Below the pieces are notes generated by a model. The model did not search any database, was not told where the DNA came from, and was given only the letters and a program-made list of their open reading frames with translations. A DNA stretch of 64,000 bases, from assembly GCA_027484725.1 (NCBI GenBank), contig JAIXSK010000016.1, positions 124,001 through 188,000 of the forward strand, read 5' to 3'. Made by a program: the position numbers and the translations under genes. Source of the DNA: Flavobacterium sp. (GTDB lineage: Bacteria > Bacteroidota > Bacteroidia > Flavobacteriales > Flavobacteriaceae). This document shows, piece after piece, positions 26,806 to 35,126 of this stretch (positions within the stretch are counted from its first letter, which is position 1; each line of letters opens with the position of its first letter).

Positions 26806-28191
26806 ATGAAAATTACTTCAATTTGTTGCATCGGGGCAGGTTATGTAGGTGGGCCAACTATGGCGGTTATTGCGCAAAAATGCCCACATATCAAAGTTAC
26901 AGTTGTTGATTTGAATGCTGAGAGAATCGCCGCTTGGAATGATCCAGATGTAAACAATATTCCTATTTTCGAGCCAGGTTTAAGTGACATGGTTGCTGAG
27001 GCCAGAAATAGAAATTTATTCTTTTCGACCGATGTTGAAAAAGGAATCGATGAAGCCCAGATGATTTTTATTTCGGTCAATACACCTACCAAAACCTATG
27101 GATTAGGTAAAGGTATGGCCGCCGATTTAAAATATATTGAATTGTGTGCCCGTCAAATTGCTTCTGTAGCCAAAGACAACAAAATTGTCGTAGAAAAATC
27201 TACCTTACCGGTCAGAACTGCTGAGGCTGTAAAGAACATCTTAGACAATACGGGCAACGGAGTTCAATTTAAGATTTTATCAAATCCAGAATTTTTAGCC
27301 GAAGGAACTGCCGTTGAAGACTTACTTGATCCGGATCGAGTATTAATTGGCGGTAACGACCCTAGTGGAATAGAATCGTTGGTTGAAATTTATGCACATT
27401 GGGTTCCCAAAGAAAGAATTTTAACGACAAATTTATGGTCGTCTGAGTTGTCAAAACTAACTGCAAATGCTTTTTTGGCGCAACGAGTATCTTCCATCAA
27501 CGCACTTTCAGAAGTATGTGAAAAAACGGGTGCTGATGTCAATGAAGTAGCCCGCGCTATTGGTATGGATAGCCGAATAGGGCCTAAGTTTTTGAAGGCC
27601 TCAGTTGGGTTTGGCGGTTCGTGTTTTCAAAAAGACATTTTGAATTTGGTATACATTGCAAAATCTTACGGATTAGATGAAGTAGCCGATTATTGGGAGC
27701 AAGTGGTGATCATGAATGATCATCAAAAAAGAAGATTTGCCCACAAAATTGTACAAACGTTATACAACACCGTATCAGGCAAAAAGATTGCATTTTTGGG
27801 TTGGGCTTTTAAAAAGGATACCAACGATACTCGCGAGTCAGCAGCTATTGATGTTTCAGATTATCTTTTGCACGAACAAGCTAATATTGCTGTTTTTGAT
27901 CCTAAAGTTGGCGAGAAACAAGTGCGATATGATTTGGCTTATTCAGGGGCTAATGATTCTAAAACCATTGAGAAAAATTTAATTGTTTATCAAGATCCTT
28001 ATGAAGCCTGTAAGGGCGCCCATGCCGTAGCTGTTTTAACAGAATGGGATGAGTTTAAGACTTATGATTGGAAACGCATTTTTGACAACATGCTCAAACC
28101 TGCTTTTGTTTTTGACGGAAGGAATATTTTGGATGCTGATAAGATGAAAGAAATTGGCTTCATTTTTCACTCTGTGGGCAGCGCACATTAA
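26806..28191 (+). CDS. ugd: UDP-glucose 6-dehydrogenase (eukaryotic-type)
   Basis: A 461-residue enzyme, longer than most bacterial Ugd and strikingly like the animal/plant type: [48 protein letters not shown] and the catalytic Cys in [17 protein letters not shown]. It converts UDP-glucose to UDP-glucuronic acid. A second dehydrogenase next to it indicates that the polymer carries two different uronic acids. Spacing to the preceding gene is 21 bases. Confidence 0.93.
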   Translation: MKITSICCIGAGYVGGPTMAVIAQKCPHIKVTVVDLNAERIAAWNDPDVNNIPIFEPGLSDMVAEARNRNLFFSTDVEKGIDEAQMIFISVNTPTKTYGLGKGMAADLKYIELCARQIASVAKDNKIVVEKSTLPVRTAEAVKNILDNTGNGVQFKILSNPEFLAEGTAVEDLLDPDRVLIGGNDPSGIESLVEIYAHWVPKERILTTNLWSSELSKLTANAFLAQRVSSINALSEVCEKTGADVNEVARAIGMDSRIGPKFLKASVGFGGSCFQKDILNLVYIAKSYGLDEVADYWEQVVIMNDHQKRRFAHKIVQTLYNTVSGKKIAFLGWAFKKDTNDTRESAAIDVSDYLLHEQANIAVFDPKVGEKQVRYDLAYSGANDSKTIEKNLIVYQDPYEACKGAHAVAVLTEWDEFKTYDWKRIFDNMLKPAFVFDGRNILDADKMKEIGFIFHSVGSAH

Positions 28192-28264
28192 GAATTTTTT
28201 AAGATTTATCAACCATTCTTGCCTCAATTAAATATTTGTTTTAATTTTAGTGATTGAAATAAAT

Positions 28265-28288
28265 CGAGTACTTTTGTTACTCGTTTTT
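28265..28288 (+). promoter_or_regulatory. Hairpin with T run overlapping a -7-like box, ahead of the regulator pair
   Basis: A perfect 6-bp inverted repeat CGAGTA / TACTCG with a 7-base loop is followed by TTTTTG, resembling an intrinsic terminator or attenuator. The left arm and loop also read TACTTTTG (28269-28276), an exact TAnnTTTG. It could therefore be an attenuator, a promoter, or an operator for the HTH protein encoded 15 bases later. The intergenic space here (111 bases) is unusually large for this locus. Confidence 0.5.
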
Positions 28289-28302
28289 GTAATTCGAATT
28301 GA

Positions 28303-28809
28303 ATGCTCGAAACATTAATCACTTCCAAGACTCGGCTTCGCATACTTGTTAAGTTTTTTATCAATGTAGCCAATAACGGATATCTTAGAGGGTTGGCCGA
28401 AGAGCTTAATGAATCAACCAATGCCATCCGCAAAGAGCTCAACAATCTCCAAGAGGCTGGTTATCTTGAAAAGCAATCGCTACAAAATAAGGTCGTTTAC
28501 AAGGCCAACACCAATCACCCTTTATTTGCGGTTTTACAAAAAATAGTTCGCCAACACATCGGTTTAGATGCGTTGGTTGAACTCATTTTGCAACGTATGG
28601 GGCAGGTACAAAAAGTAGTTGTCATTGGGGACTATGCCAAAGGTATTGACAGCGGGCTTATTCAAGTGATTTTGGTAGGAAATGAATTAGATTCGAAATA
28701 CATAGAACAACTCGGAGCCAAAGTAGAAAAAGAAATCAAGCGTAAAGTTCAGTTTCACCTAGCCCAGAGCTACATCGGTGACGGAATGATCATCTATGAA
28801 TCAGCTTAA
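28303..28809 (+). CDS. Winged-helix regulator with degenerate nucleotidyltransferase-like C-terminus
   Basis: A 168-residue protein. Residues about 10-62 form a winged HTH (TRLRILVKFFIN, LRGLAEELNESTNAIRKELNNLQEAGYL), of the kind annotated ArsR- or MarR-like in Bacteroidota polysaccharide loci. The second half has VVVIGDYAKGIDSGLIQVILVG, resembling the GSxxxG...D strand of minimal nucleotidyltransferases, but the usual catalytic acidic residues are not preserved. It is placed ten bases before the UpxY-like gene. Probably a transcriptional regulator of the locus; the ligand is unknown. Confidence 0.75.
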   Translation: MLETLITSKTRLRILVKFFINVANNGYLRGLAEELNESTNAIRKELNNLQEAGYLEKQSLQNKVVYKANTNHPLFAVLQKIVRQHIGLDALVELILQRMGQVQKVVVIGDYAKGIDSGLIQVILVGNELDSKYIEQLGAKVEKEIKRKVQFHLAQSYIGDGMIIYESA

Positions 28810-28819
28810 AACTTGAACG

Positions 28820-29287
28820 ATGCCTTGGTTTGTTATTTACACAAAGCCCCGAACTGAAAAAAAAGTAGCCGAACGTTTGGCGCAAATAGGTGTTCAAGTT
28901 TATTGTCCGCTTGTTACGACCCTCAAGCAATGGTCGGACCGAAAAAAGAAAGTACAAACGCCGCTGCTCAATTCTTATGTTTTTGTTTGTCTAGAACCCA
29001 AAGACAGAGAACTTGTTTTTCAGGTGAGTGGCGTAGTGCGATATGTTTATTGGTTAGGTAGACCGGCCATTGTTCGAGATGAAGAAATACAGGCGCTCCA
29101 AGAGAGCCTGCAACACACACTGACTTCGTTTGAAGTTCGTGCACACAAAGTAGGCGATGTGATATCCATTCCTGCCGGACCGTTTCAAGGCAAAGAAGGA
29201 ATGATTCGCCAACTGAGTAAAAATAGTTTACAGTTGGTTCTTAGTGAACTAGGTGTTTTGGTCACTTTACACAAAGAAGAACTGTAA
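28820..29287 (+). CDS. UpxY-family NusG-like transcription antiterminator
   Basis: A 155-residue NusG paralogue. The NGN domain starts MPWFVIYTKPRTEKKVAERL (residues 1-20) and includes QVYCPLVTT and PLLNSYVFV. A KOW motif follows near the C-terminus (GDVISIPAGPFQGKEGMIRQ). In Bacteroides, UpxY proteins allow RNA polymerase to read through terminators in the leader of their own capsule operon. Here the gene lies about 7.6 kb into the locus rather than at its front, after the export and uronic-acid genes. It may govern mainly the ~34 kb that follows. Confidence 0.88.
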   Translation: MPWFVIYTKPRTEKKVAERLAQIGVQVYCPLVTTLKQWSDRKKKVQTPLLNSYVFVCLEPKDRELVFQVSGVVRYVYWLGRPAIVRDEEIQALQESLQHTLTSFEVRAHKVGDVISIPAGPFQGKEGMIRQLSKNSLQLVLSELGVLVTLHKEEL

Positions 29288-29395
29288 ATTAAAAATTTGT
29301 TTGATCCTCATTGGTTCCATAATATTGGGACTGATGGGGCGAAGCCGTTTCTAAAATCAACCGTTTTAATTAAAATAGTTTTAAGTGTAAAACTC
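29288..29395 (+). promoter_or_regulatory. Non-coding leader between the UpxY-like gene and rmlB
   Basis: 108 bases without a convincing gene, one of the larger gaps in the locus. It contains TTTG and, 16-20 bases later, TAATATTG (29320-29327), one mismatch from a -7 box. The AT-rich palindromic stretch TTTTAATTAAAA follows. It is a plausible place for a second promoter or for recruitment of the antiterminator. The reading frame extending upstream of the rmlB ATG is not conserved-looking. Confidence 0.3.
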
Positions 29396-30442
29396 ATGAA
29401 AAAAATATTAATCACCGGCGGAGCTGGATTTATCGGATCACATGTAGTAAGAAGATTTGTAACGCGTTATCCGGAGTATAAAATATACAACCTTGATGCC
29501 CTTACTTATGCCGGAAATCTTGAGAATATTTCAGACATACAGTCGGCCCCCAATTACGAGTTTGTCAAAGGGGACATCACTGATGCTAATTTTGTCAACA
29601 ATTTATTTGCGCGCCATCAGTTTGACGGGGTTTTGCACTTGGCAGCCGAATCGCATGTAGATCGTTCCATTACCGATCCGCTGGCTTTTGTGCGCACCAA
29701 TGTCATTGGCACGATGAATTTGCTCAATGCCGTGCGTGAAATTTGGAGAGAAAACAAAGAAGGCAAGCGTTTTTATCACATCAGTACCGATGAAGTCTAC
29801 GGAACCTTAGGCGCAGAAGGATTGTTCACAGAGACCACTCCGTACAGTCCTAATTCTCCGTATTCAGCTTCCAAAGCGGCTTCAGATCACTTTGTACGTG
29901 CTTATGGTGAAACTTATGGTTTGCCTTATGTGATTACCAATTGCTCAAACAATTACGGCCCGAATCACTTTCCGGAGAAACTCATTCCGCTCATGATCAA
30001 CAACATCATCAACAACAAACCTTTGCCGGTTTATGGCGACGGAAAATATACGCGTGATTGGTTGTATGTCATAGATCATGCTGTGGCCATCGATTTGGTT
30101 TTTCATCAAGGAAAAAACCATGAAACTTATAACATTGGCGGTTTCAATGAATGGCAAAACATTGATTTGGTTCATTTACTTTGCCAAAAAATGGATGAAA
30201 AACTCGGCCGACCACAAGGTACTTCGGCACAGTTAATTACCTATGTCAAAGATCGTCCGGGCCATGATTTACGCTATGCCATTGATGCCAACAAAATCAA
30301 CAAAGAACTCGGCTGGAAACCCTCAGTGACTTTTGAAGAAGGTTTGAGTCAAACCATTGATTGGTATCTTGCCCATACTGAATGGCTTGAGAGTGTCACC
30401 AGCGGAAATTACCAAAAATACTATGAGCAGCAATACCAATAA
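29396..30442 (+). CDS. rmlB: dTDP-glucose 4,6-dehydratase
   Basis: A 348-residue extended SDR. It has MKKILITGGAGFIGSHVVRRF (NAD site), the RmlB signatures HLAAESHVDRSI and STDEVYG, catalytic YSASKAASDH, and the substrate-binding NNYGPNHFPEKLIP and DRPGHDLRYAID. It makes dTDP-4-keto-6-deoxyglucose. Neither rmlA nor rmlC/rmlD is visible in the window. Instead the following genes make 3-amino and 4-amino sugars from this intermediate. The ATG at 29396 is chosen because the Rossmann strand begins there. Confidence 0.95.
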   Translation: MKKILITGGAGFIGSHVVRRFVTRYPEYKIYNLDALTYAGNLENISDIQSAPNYEFVKGDITDANFVNNLFARHQFDGVLHLAAESHVDRSITDPLAFVRTNVIGTMNLLNAVREIWRENKEGKRFYHISTDEVYGTLGAEGLFTETTPYSPNSPYSASKAASDHFVRAYGETYGLPYVITNCSNNYGPNHFPEKLIPLMINNIINNKPLPVYGDGKYTRDWLYVIDHAVAIDLVFHQGKNHETYNIGGFNEWQNIDLVHLLCQKMDEKLGRPQGTSAQLITYVKDRPGHDLRYAIDANKINKELGWKPSVTFEEGLSQTIDWYLAHTEWLESVTSGNYQKYYEQQYQ

Positions 30443-30448
30443 AAGGTC

Positions 30449-30859
30449 ATGAACGCTTTAGACAACAACAAACCGTATATCATACAATTGCCCAAAATAG
30501 CAGATGCGCGCGGCAATTTGTCTTTTATGCAAAACCACGATCACATTCCGTTTGACATTGAGCGTGTTTTTTGGATTTACGATGTTCCGGGCGGAGAAAC
30601 CCGAGGGGGACATGCTTATAAAACCCAACAAGAAATCATTATTGTCCTCAGCGGAAGTATTGATATTGTGGTGGTGAATCCGCAAGGAGAAAGCACAAAA
30701 TATACCTTAAACAGATCGTATTCAGCGCTGTATATTCCGCCAATGCATTGGCGACACCTAGAAAATTTCTCTACCAATTCGGTATCGGTTCATCTGTCAA
30801 GCGCAGCGTTTTCAGAGGCCGATTACATCCGCGATTACCATCAATTTATTGCATCATAA
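30449..30859 (+). CDS. FdtA/QdtA-like dTDP-4-keto-6-deoxyhexose 3,4-ketoisomerase (first copy)
   Basis: A 136-residue single cupin. It contains DARGNLSFMQNHDHIPFDIERVFW split over the first two strands, DVPGGETRGGHAYKTQQEIIIVLSG with metal/substrate-type His residues, and YIPPMHWRHLENFS. This is the FdtA/QdtA family, which moves the keto group of dTDP-4-keto-6-deoxyglucose from C4 to C3. Six bases after rmlB and five before a second cupin. Whether the product has galacto (Fuc3N) or gluco (Qui3N) configuration cannot be told from the sequence alone. Confidence 0.85.
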   Translation: MNALDNNKPYIIQLPKIADARGNLSFMQNHDHIPFDIERVFWIYDVPGGETRGGHAYKTQQEIIIVLSGSIDIVVVNPQGESTKYTLNRSYSALYIPPMHWRHLENFSTNSVSVHLSSAAFSEADYIRDYHQFIAS

Positions 30860-30863
30860 GTCA

Positions 30864-31283
30864 ATGAAAAAATCAACCGTATACGATTGCACTATGGTAA
30901 CCTTGCCCGTGAATCATCAGGCCAACGGAAACCTGACGGCGGTGAGCAACAGTCAAGAAGTTCCTTTTGAGGTGCAGCGTGTTTATTATTTGTATGATGT
31001 GCCTGGTGGTTTTAGCCGTGGCGGACACGGTCATGCCGAATTACAGCAACTCATTGTCGCTCTGAGCGGAAGTTTTGATTTAATAGTCGATGACGGAAAA
31101 GTCAAACGCACCTTTCACTTGTCCAGACCCAATATGGGCGTGTACATGCCGGCAGGCTTGTGGCGCGAATTAGATAATTTCTCCAGCGGATCTATTTGTT
31201 TTGTTTTGGCCTCGCACAAATACGACGAAGCCGATTATTTCAGAGATTACAATCAGTTTACCCAATGGAAATCGTCGAAGTAA
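30864..31283 (+). CDS. FdtA/QdtA-like ketoisomerase (second copy)
   Basis: A 139-residue cupin, paralogous to the preceding gene: QANGNLTAVSNSQEVPFEVQ, YDVPGGFSRGGHGHAELQQ and MPAGLWRELDNFS. The sequence is well diverged, so the two copies are unlikely to be redundant products of recent duplication. One may give the gluco and the other the galacto product, or one may have lost activity. The ATG at 30864 is favoured over an in-frame ATG at 30849 that overlaps the upstream gene. Confidence 0.82.
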   Translation: MKKSTVYDCTMVTLPVNHQANGNLTAVSNSQEVPFEVQRVYYLYDVPGGFSRGGHGHAELQQLIVALSGSFDLIVDDGKVKRTFHLSRPNMGVYMPAGLWRELDNFSSGSICFVLASHKYDEADYFRDYNQFTQWKSSK

Positions 31284-32203
31284 ACGAAATTATATACGGG
31301 CAAAGTTTTGCTCAACCGGCGCATGTTTTTAACTCTGCGGCGTTTAATGCAATCAATGCTTACAAATGTGCGCAGGTTTATTATTTGCTTTTCAAAGATT
31401 CCAAAGTGCGTTTGGGTTTGATTTTGGGGGTACGCGAGGGTAAATTAATTTCGCCTTTTTCAGCGCCATTCGGCGGATTTGAAGCAACTACAACCGAGGT
31501 TCGTTTGCAAACCATAGATTTGGCACTCGAGGCTTTGACACAGTGGGCCAAAAGTAAAAATTACCTCGGAATTCGCATTGTACAACCGCCGTTTGTATAC
31601 GGTTCTGATTTGCTCAATAAAATGCACAATTGCTTGTATCGACAAGGTTATGTCAGTCAGAATATTGAGCTTAATTATCACTTTGAAACTTCACTGTTTA
31701 CAGCAGATTATGCCATGAATGTTTTGTGGTACAATGCCCGAAAAAACTACAAACGATCCTTACAGGCCGGTCTTGAATTTTGTTTGCTGGAGCCACAAGA
31801 AGGCCAAAAAGCTTATGATGTTATAGCACTCAACCGACAACAAAGAGGTTTTCCGTTGCGGATGACTTGGGCGCAGGTGCAAGAAACCATGCAAGTTGTT
31901 CAAGTAGATTTTTTCTTGGTGAAAAAAGAGACTGTTTCTATAGGAGCCGCAGTGGTTTTTCACGTGGCCAACGGAATTGTTCAAGTAGTTTATTGGGGCG
32001 ATTTGCCGGATTATTCAGAGTGTAAGACCATGAATTTCCTATCCTATCATTTGTTTGCACACTATCAAGAGCAAGGGATTCGCATAGTTGACATTGGGCC
32101 ATCAACTGAAAACTCAGTACCCAATCACGGGTTGTGTGAGTTTAAAGAAAGCATAGGTTGCAATATAGGTATCAAAACTGAATTTTATAAAACATTGACT
32201 TAA
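31265..32203 (+). CDS. FemAB/GNAT-fold acyltransferase-like protein
   Basis: A 312-residue protein starting inside the previous gene (19-base overlap). It shows the FemAB/GNAT-like pattern: SFAQPAHVFNSAAF at the N-terminus, LISPFSAPFGGFE, KNYKRSLQAGLEF, and a C-terminal GIRIVDIGPSTENSVPNHGLCEFKESIGC typical of the second GNAT fold of FemAB-like proteins in polysaccharide loci. It probably acylates an amino sugar or adds an amino acid. The acyl donor is unknown. Its position between the ketoisomerases and the aminotransferase suggests the 3-amino sugar as acceptor. Confidence 0.7.
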   Translation: MEIVEVNEIIYGQSFAQPAHVFNSAAFNAINAYKCAQVYYLLFKDSKVRLGLILGVREGKLISPFSAPFGGFEATTTEVRLQTIDLALEALTQWAKSKNYLGIRIVQPPFVYGSDLLNKMHNCLYRQGYVSQNIELNYHFETSLFTADYAMNVLWYNARKNYKRSLQAGLEFCLLEPQEGQKAYDVIALNRQQRGFPLRMTWAQVQETMQVVQVDFFLVKKETVSIGAAVVFHVANGIVQVVYWGDLPDYSECKTMNFLSYHLFAHYQEQGIRIVDIGPSTENSVPNHGLCEFKESIGCNIGIKTEFYKTLT

Positions 32204-33130
32204 ATGTTTGTACTGAATCCGGATCCGTTTTTGTTGCCTAGTTATCGCATCAGTCCATTCCAAACAAAGCATTTGGGCCAGAATGCTCATTGGCCCGAAA
32301 GTGATTTTGCTGCAAAATATTTCGATAACCGATTTGGTTCAGGGCAATGGCTTATTACCTACAACGGAAGAGAAGCCATTCGATTGGCATTACAAACCTA
32401 TAACCTTAAACCGCTCGATGTAGTAACCATTTTAACGACTTCTGAGAATTTTTATATCAGTTCATGTGTGACCAAAACCATAGAAGAATTTTGTCAGTGG
32501 AACCGAACCGTCACCCACAACACCAAAGTCATTTTGGTCAACCACGAATTTGGTTATCCACATCCTGAAATGGCCAAAATCAAAGCGTTGAATTTGCCTA
32601 TTATTGAAGATTGTTGTACCACTTTTTTTAGTCAAGATTCCGCCCAAAAAATTGGGCAATACGGGGATTTTGCCACCTATAGTTTTCCGAAGTTTTTCCC
32701 GATGCAAATCGGAGGCTTGCTCGTTGCCAAAAAAGGCATTTCAGAAGCTATAAAACCTGAAATAAACCCGTCAGAAAGCCAATACACGCTCAAAGCGATG
32801 TCTTATTATTTGCCACAAACAACTGAAATATTAACACAGCGAAAAGCCAATTTTGCCTATGCTTCAGAAGCATTTCAGGCTTTGGGATTCAGTTTGAGAT
32901 TTCAAAGTTCAGACGCGATAATACCTTCAGCGTTGCTGCTTAACAATCAGCATCAAATCAAAGATTTGCCGGCGCTTAAAGTATTTTTGACAGACCACGG
33001 TATTCAAAGCAGTGTTTTTTATGGAGAAGATGCTTTTTTTATTCCGTGTCATCAGCATTTAAGTACAGATGACATCAATTATTTTGTGCAAGTAATTGCT
33101 TATTATCAAAAGAATTTTTCCTATGTCTAA
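32204..33130 (+). CDS. Short, divergent DegT/DnrJ/EryC1-type aminotransferase
   Basis: A 308-residue protein, about 60 residues shorter than normal sugar aminotransferases. The PLP-enzyme landmarks remain: TYNGREAIRLAL (cofactor phosphate region), IIEDCCTTFF (Asp for the pyridine nitrogen) and TYSFPKFFPMQIGGLLV, where the Lys fits the Schiff-base position. The gene adjoins its neighbours (0 bases before, 8 overlapping after). It may be a second sugar aminotransferase beside the full-length FdtB-like enzyme encoded at 34001, or a degenerate version with another role. Confidence 0.7.
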   Translation: MFVLNPDPFLLPSYRISPFQTKHLGQNAHWPESDFAAKYFDNRFGSGQWLITYNGREAIRLALQTYNLKPLDVVTILTTSENFYISSCVTKTIEEFCQWNRTVTHNTKVILVNHEFGYPHPEMAKIKALNLPIIEDCCTTFFSQDSAQKIGQYGDFATYSFPKFFPMQIGGLLVAKKGISEAIKPEINPSESQYTLKAMSYYLPQTTEILTQRKANFAYASEAFQALGFSLRFQSSDAIIPSALLLNNQHQIKDLPALKVFLTDHGIQSSVFYGEDAFFIPCHQHLSTDDINYFVQVIAYYQKNFSYV

Positions 33131-34004
33131 GCCGAAAATTGTTTTGGCCGGATTTGGTCAACCCATCATAGATTTATACAGTTGGTTACAAGCCGATTTT
33201 GAAATTTCGGGAGTGATTCCCGATTATCATCGCAGAGCAAAGTTTCCGTTTTTTTATGAATTTCTTGAGCAAAATCAATTGCCGCTGCTTGATTTTCAAG
33301 AGGCAAACGAACGCTCATCTGAAGCAATCATTGTCTATAATTACAACAAAATCATTCCTATTGATGAGGTGAGAGTGCCTTTTTTGCTCAACATTCACAT
33401 GGGATTGTTGCCCGTTTATCGCGGAAATAACGCCAATTCTTGGGCTATTCTCAACGGCGATTACACAGTGGGTTATACTTTGCACGCCATCAATGACAAG
33501 CTTGATGATGGGGACATTTATTACAAATTCAGCTACGAAATTCAGCCAAAACAAACTTATTTTCACGCCAAGCAAGCAATGAAAACAGATATGGAGTTGC
33601 ATCTGTCGTGCCAAATCAGCAATGTTCTTCAGGGCAAAATACAACCTCAAAGCCAACAAGGCGCGTCCTTTATTTATGCTTGTCCATTGATTCCTGAAGA
33701 TGGGATTATTACCAATTGGAATCTGCCTTCGCAAGATTTTATCAGCAAAAATATAGTGTTCGCCAGACCTTTGGGTACGGGTTTCAAACTCAAATACAAC
33801 GATGCATTGTATGAAATCAATCAACTTTCGGTGGTTTCGGGTTTTCTGGCTTCAAAAGGGGTTCCCGGTGCCGTAGTTTTAATCACTAATTCGGGGGCTG
33901 TCTGGATCAAAACGGCAGACACCGCCATTGAAATTCAAAGCTTAACCTTAGACGGACAAATCATACTGCCGTCAGAAATTTTTAAAATAGGACAAAGATT
34001 ATGA
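33123..34004 (+). CDS. Sugar N-formyltransferase (Fmt-like fold, complete triad)
   Basis: A 293-residue protein with the formyltransferase core. [14 protein letters not shown] provides the catalytic Asn and His, and LDDGDIYYK the Asp. The C-terminal half is longer than the core and might bind the nucleotide sugar. Known relatives use N10-formyl-tetrahydrofolate to formylate dTDP-3-amino or dTDP-4-amino 6-deoxysugars (e.g. WlaRD, VioF). It overlaps the FdtB-like aminotransferase gene by four bases, so dTDP-Fuc3N or Qui3N is the expected substrate (inference). Confidence 0.82.
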   Translation: MSKPKIVLAGFGQPIIDLYSWLQADFEISGVIPDYHRRAKFPFFYEFLEQNQLPLLDFQEANERSSEAIIVYNYNKIIPIDEVRVPFLLNIHMGLLPVYRGNNANSWAILNGDYTVGYTLHAINDKLDDGDIYYKFSYEIQPKQTYFHAKQAMKTDMELHLSCQISNVLQGKIQPQSQQGASFIYACPLIPEDGIITNWNLPSQDFISKNIVFARPLGTGFKLKYNDALYEINQLSVVSGFLASKGVPGAVVLITNSGAVWIKTADTAIEIQSLTLDGQIILPSEIFKIGQRL

Positions 34005-35125
34005 TCAAGTTTTTAGATCTTCAAAAAATAAACGCACAATATGCCGATGAGCTCAAACAAGCTGCTGCTGCAGTCATTGATTCGGGCTGGTTTTTAACCG
34101 GAGACAAACTCGCCACTTTTGAAAATCAACTCGCTGTGTTTACCGGAGCAAAACACGCCATTGGGGTGGCCAACGGTCTCGATGCCTTGCGTTTGATTCT
34201 CAAAGCTTACATCGATATGGGTGTGATGGCTCCGGGCGATGAAGTTATAGTGCCCGCCAATACTTATATAGCATCACTTTTGGCCATTACTGACAACGCA
34301 TTGGTCCCGGTTTTGGTTGAACCCACTTTAGAAAGCTACAATCTTGATCTTGCTCAAATAGAACAACACATCACAGCCAAAACCAAAGCCATTATGGTAG
34401 TTCATTTATATGGTCAGGTTTGTTGGAACGATAACTTGACAGCTTTGGCACAAAAGCATCAGCTCAAGATTATTGAAGACAATGCACAAGCTATTGGTGC
34501 TTCGTACAACGGAATCAAAACCGGTAACCTAGGAGATGCTGCCGGATTTAGTTTTTATCCCGGAAAAAATTTGGGTGCCTTGGGCGATGCAGGAGCAGTT
34601 ACAACCAATGATCTTGAACTGGCCGAACGAGTGCGTGCTTTGGGCAACTACGGCAGCAAGAAAAAATATGTAAATGAATACATAGGTCTCAACAGTCGAC
34701 TAGATGAAATTCAAGCCGCTTTTTTGAGCGTTAAACTCAAGCACATTGAGTCAGAGAATCAAATCAGAAAAAATATTGCAGCGGTTTATTTAAATGGAAT
34801 TAATCATCCGGAGGTTGTTTTGCCCATACCGGTTAATACTCATTTTACACCGCAAGATAATCCGGAGCATGTCTGGCATTTATTTGTGGTTCGTCATCCC
34901 CGAAGAGATGCTTTACAAGCCCATTTAACTAACTCAGGAATTCAAACGTTGATTCACTATCCGATTCCGCCTAACAAGCAATTGGCTTATGCTCATATGA
35001 ATCACCTTGATTTTGCATTGACCAATCAAATACACGATACGGTTTTGAGTTTGCCCATCAGTCCGGTGATGAGCGATGATGAGGTACAACAAGTCATTTC
35101 TGCGGTCAACAATTTTAAAGCTTAA
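34001..35125 (+). CDS. fdtB: dTDP-3-amino-3,6-dideoxyhexose aminotransferase (FdtB/QdtB-like)
   Basis: A 374-residue DegT/DnrJ/EryC1 enzyme. It has [18 protein letters not shown] at the N-terminus, [28 protein letters not shown] and the PLP-Lys in [16 protein letters not shown], the FdtB/QdtB version of the motif. It aminates C3 of the 3-keto intermediate made by the ketoisomerases, using glutamate. It overlaps the formyltransferase gene, and the flippase gene follows after one base. Confidence 0.87.
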   Translation: MIKFLDLQKINAQYADELKQAAAAVIDSGWFLTGDKLATFENQLAVFTGAKHAIGVANGLDALRLILKAYIDMGVMAPGDEVIVPANTYIASLLAITDNALVPVLVEPTLESYNLDLAQIEQHITAKTKAIMVVHLYGQVCWNDNLTALAQKHQLKIIEDNAQAIGASYNGIKTGNLGDAAGFSFYPGKNLGALGDAGAVTTNDLELAERVRALGNYGSKKKYVNEYIGLNSRLDEIQAAFLSVKLKHIESENQIRKNIAAVYLNGINHPEVVLPIPVNTHFTPQDNPEHVWHLFVVRHPRRDALQAHLTNSGIQTLIHYPIPPNKQLAYAHMNHLDFALTNQIHDTVLSLPISPVMSDDEVQQVISAVNNFKA

Positions 35126-35126
35126 A

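Noticed and set aside
29297..29395. In-frame upstream extension of rmlB
   Set aside because: The Rossmann strand MKKILITGGAGF starts at 29396, and the extra residues do not resemble any RmlB N-terminus.
30449..31283. Cupins as RmlC of a dTDP-rhamnose pathway
   Set aside because: Both are about 137 residues with the FdtA/QdtA pattern (DVPGG...RGGHA); RmlC is larger and RmlD is absent.
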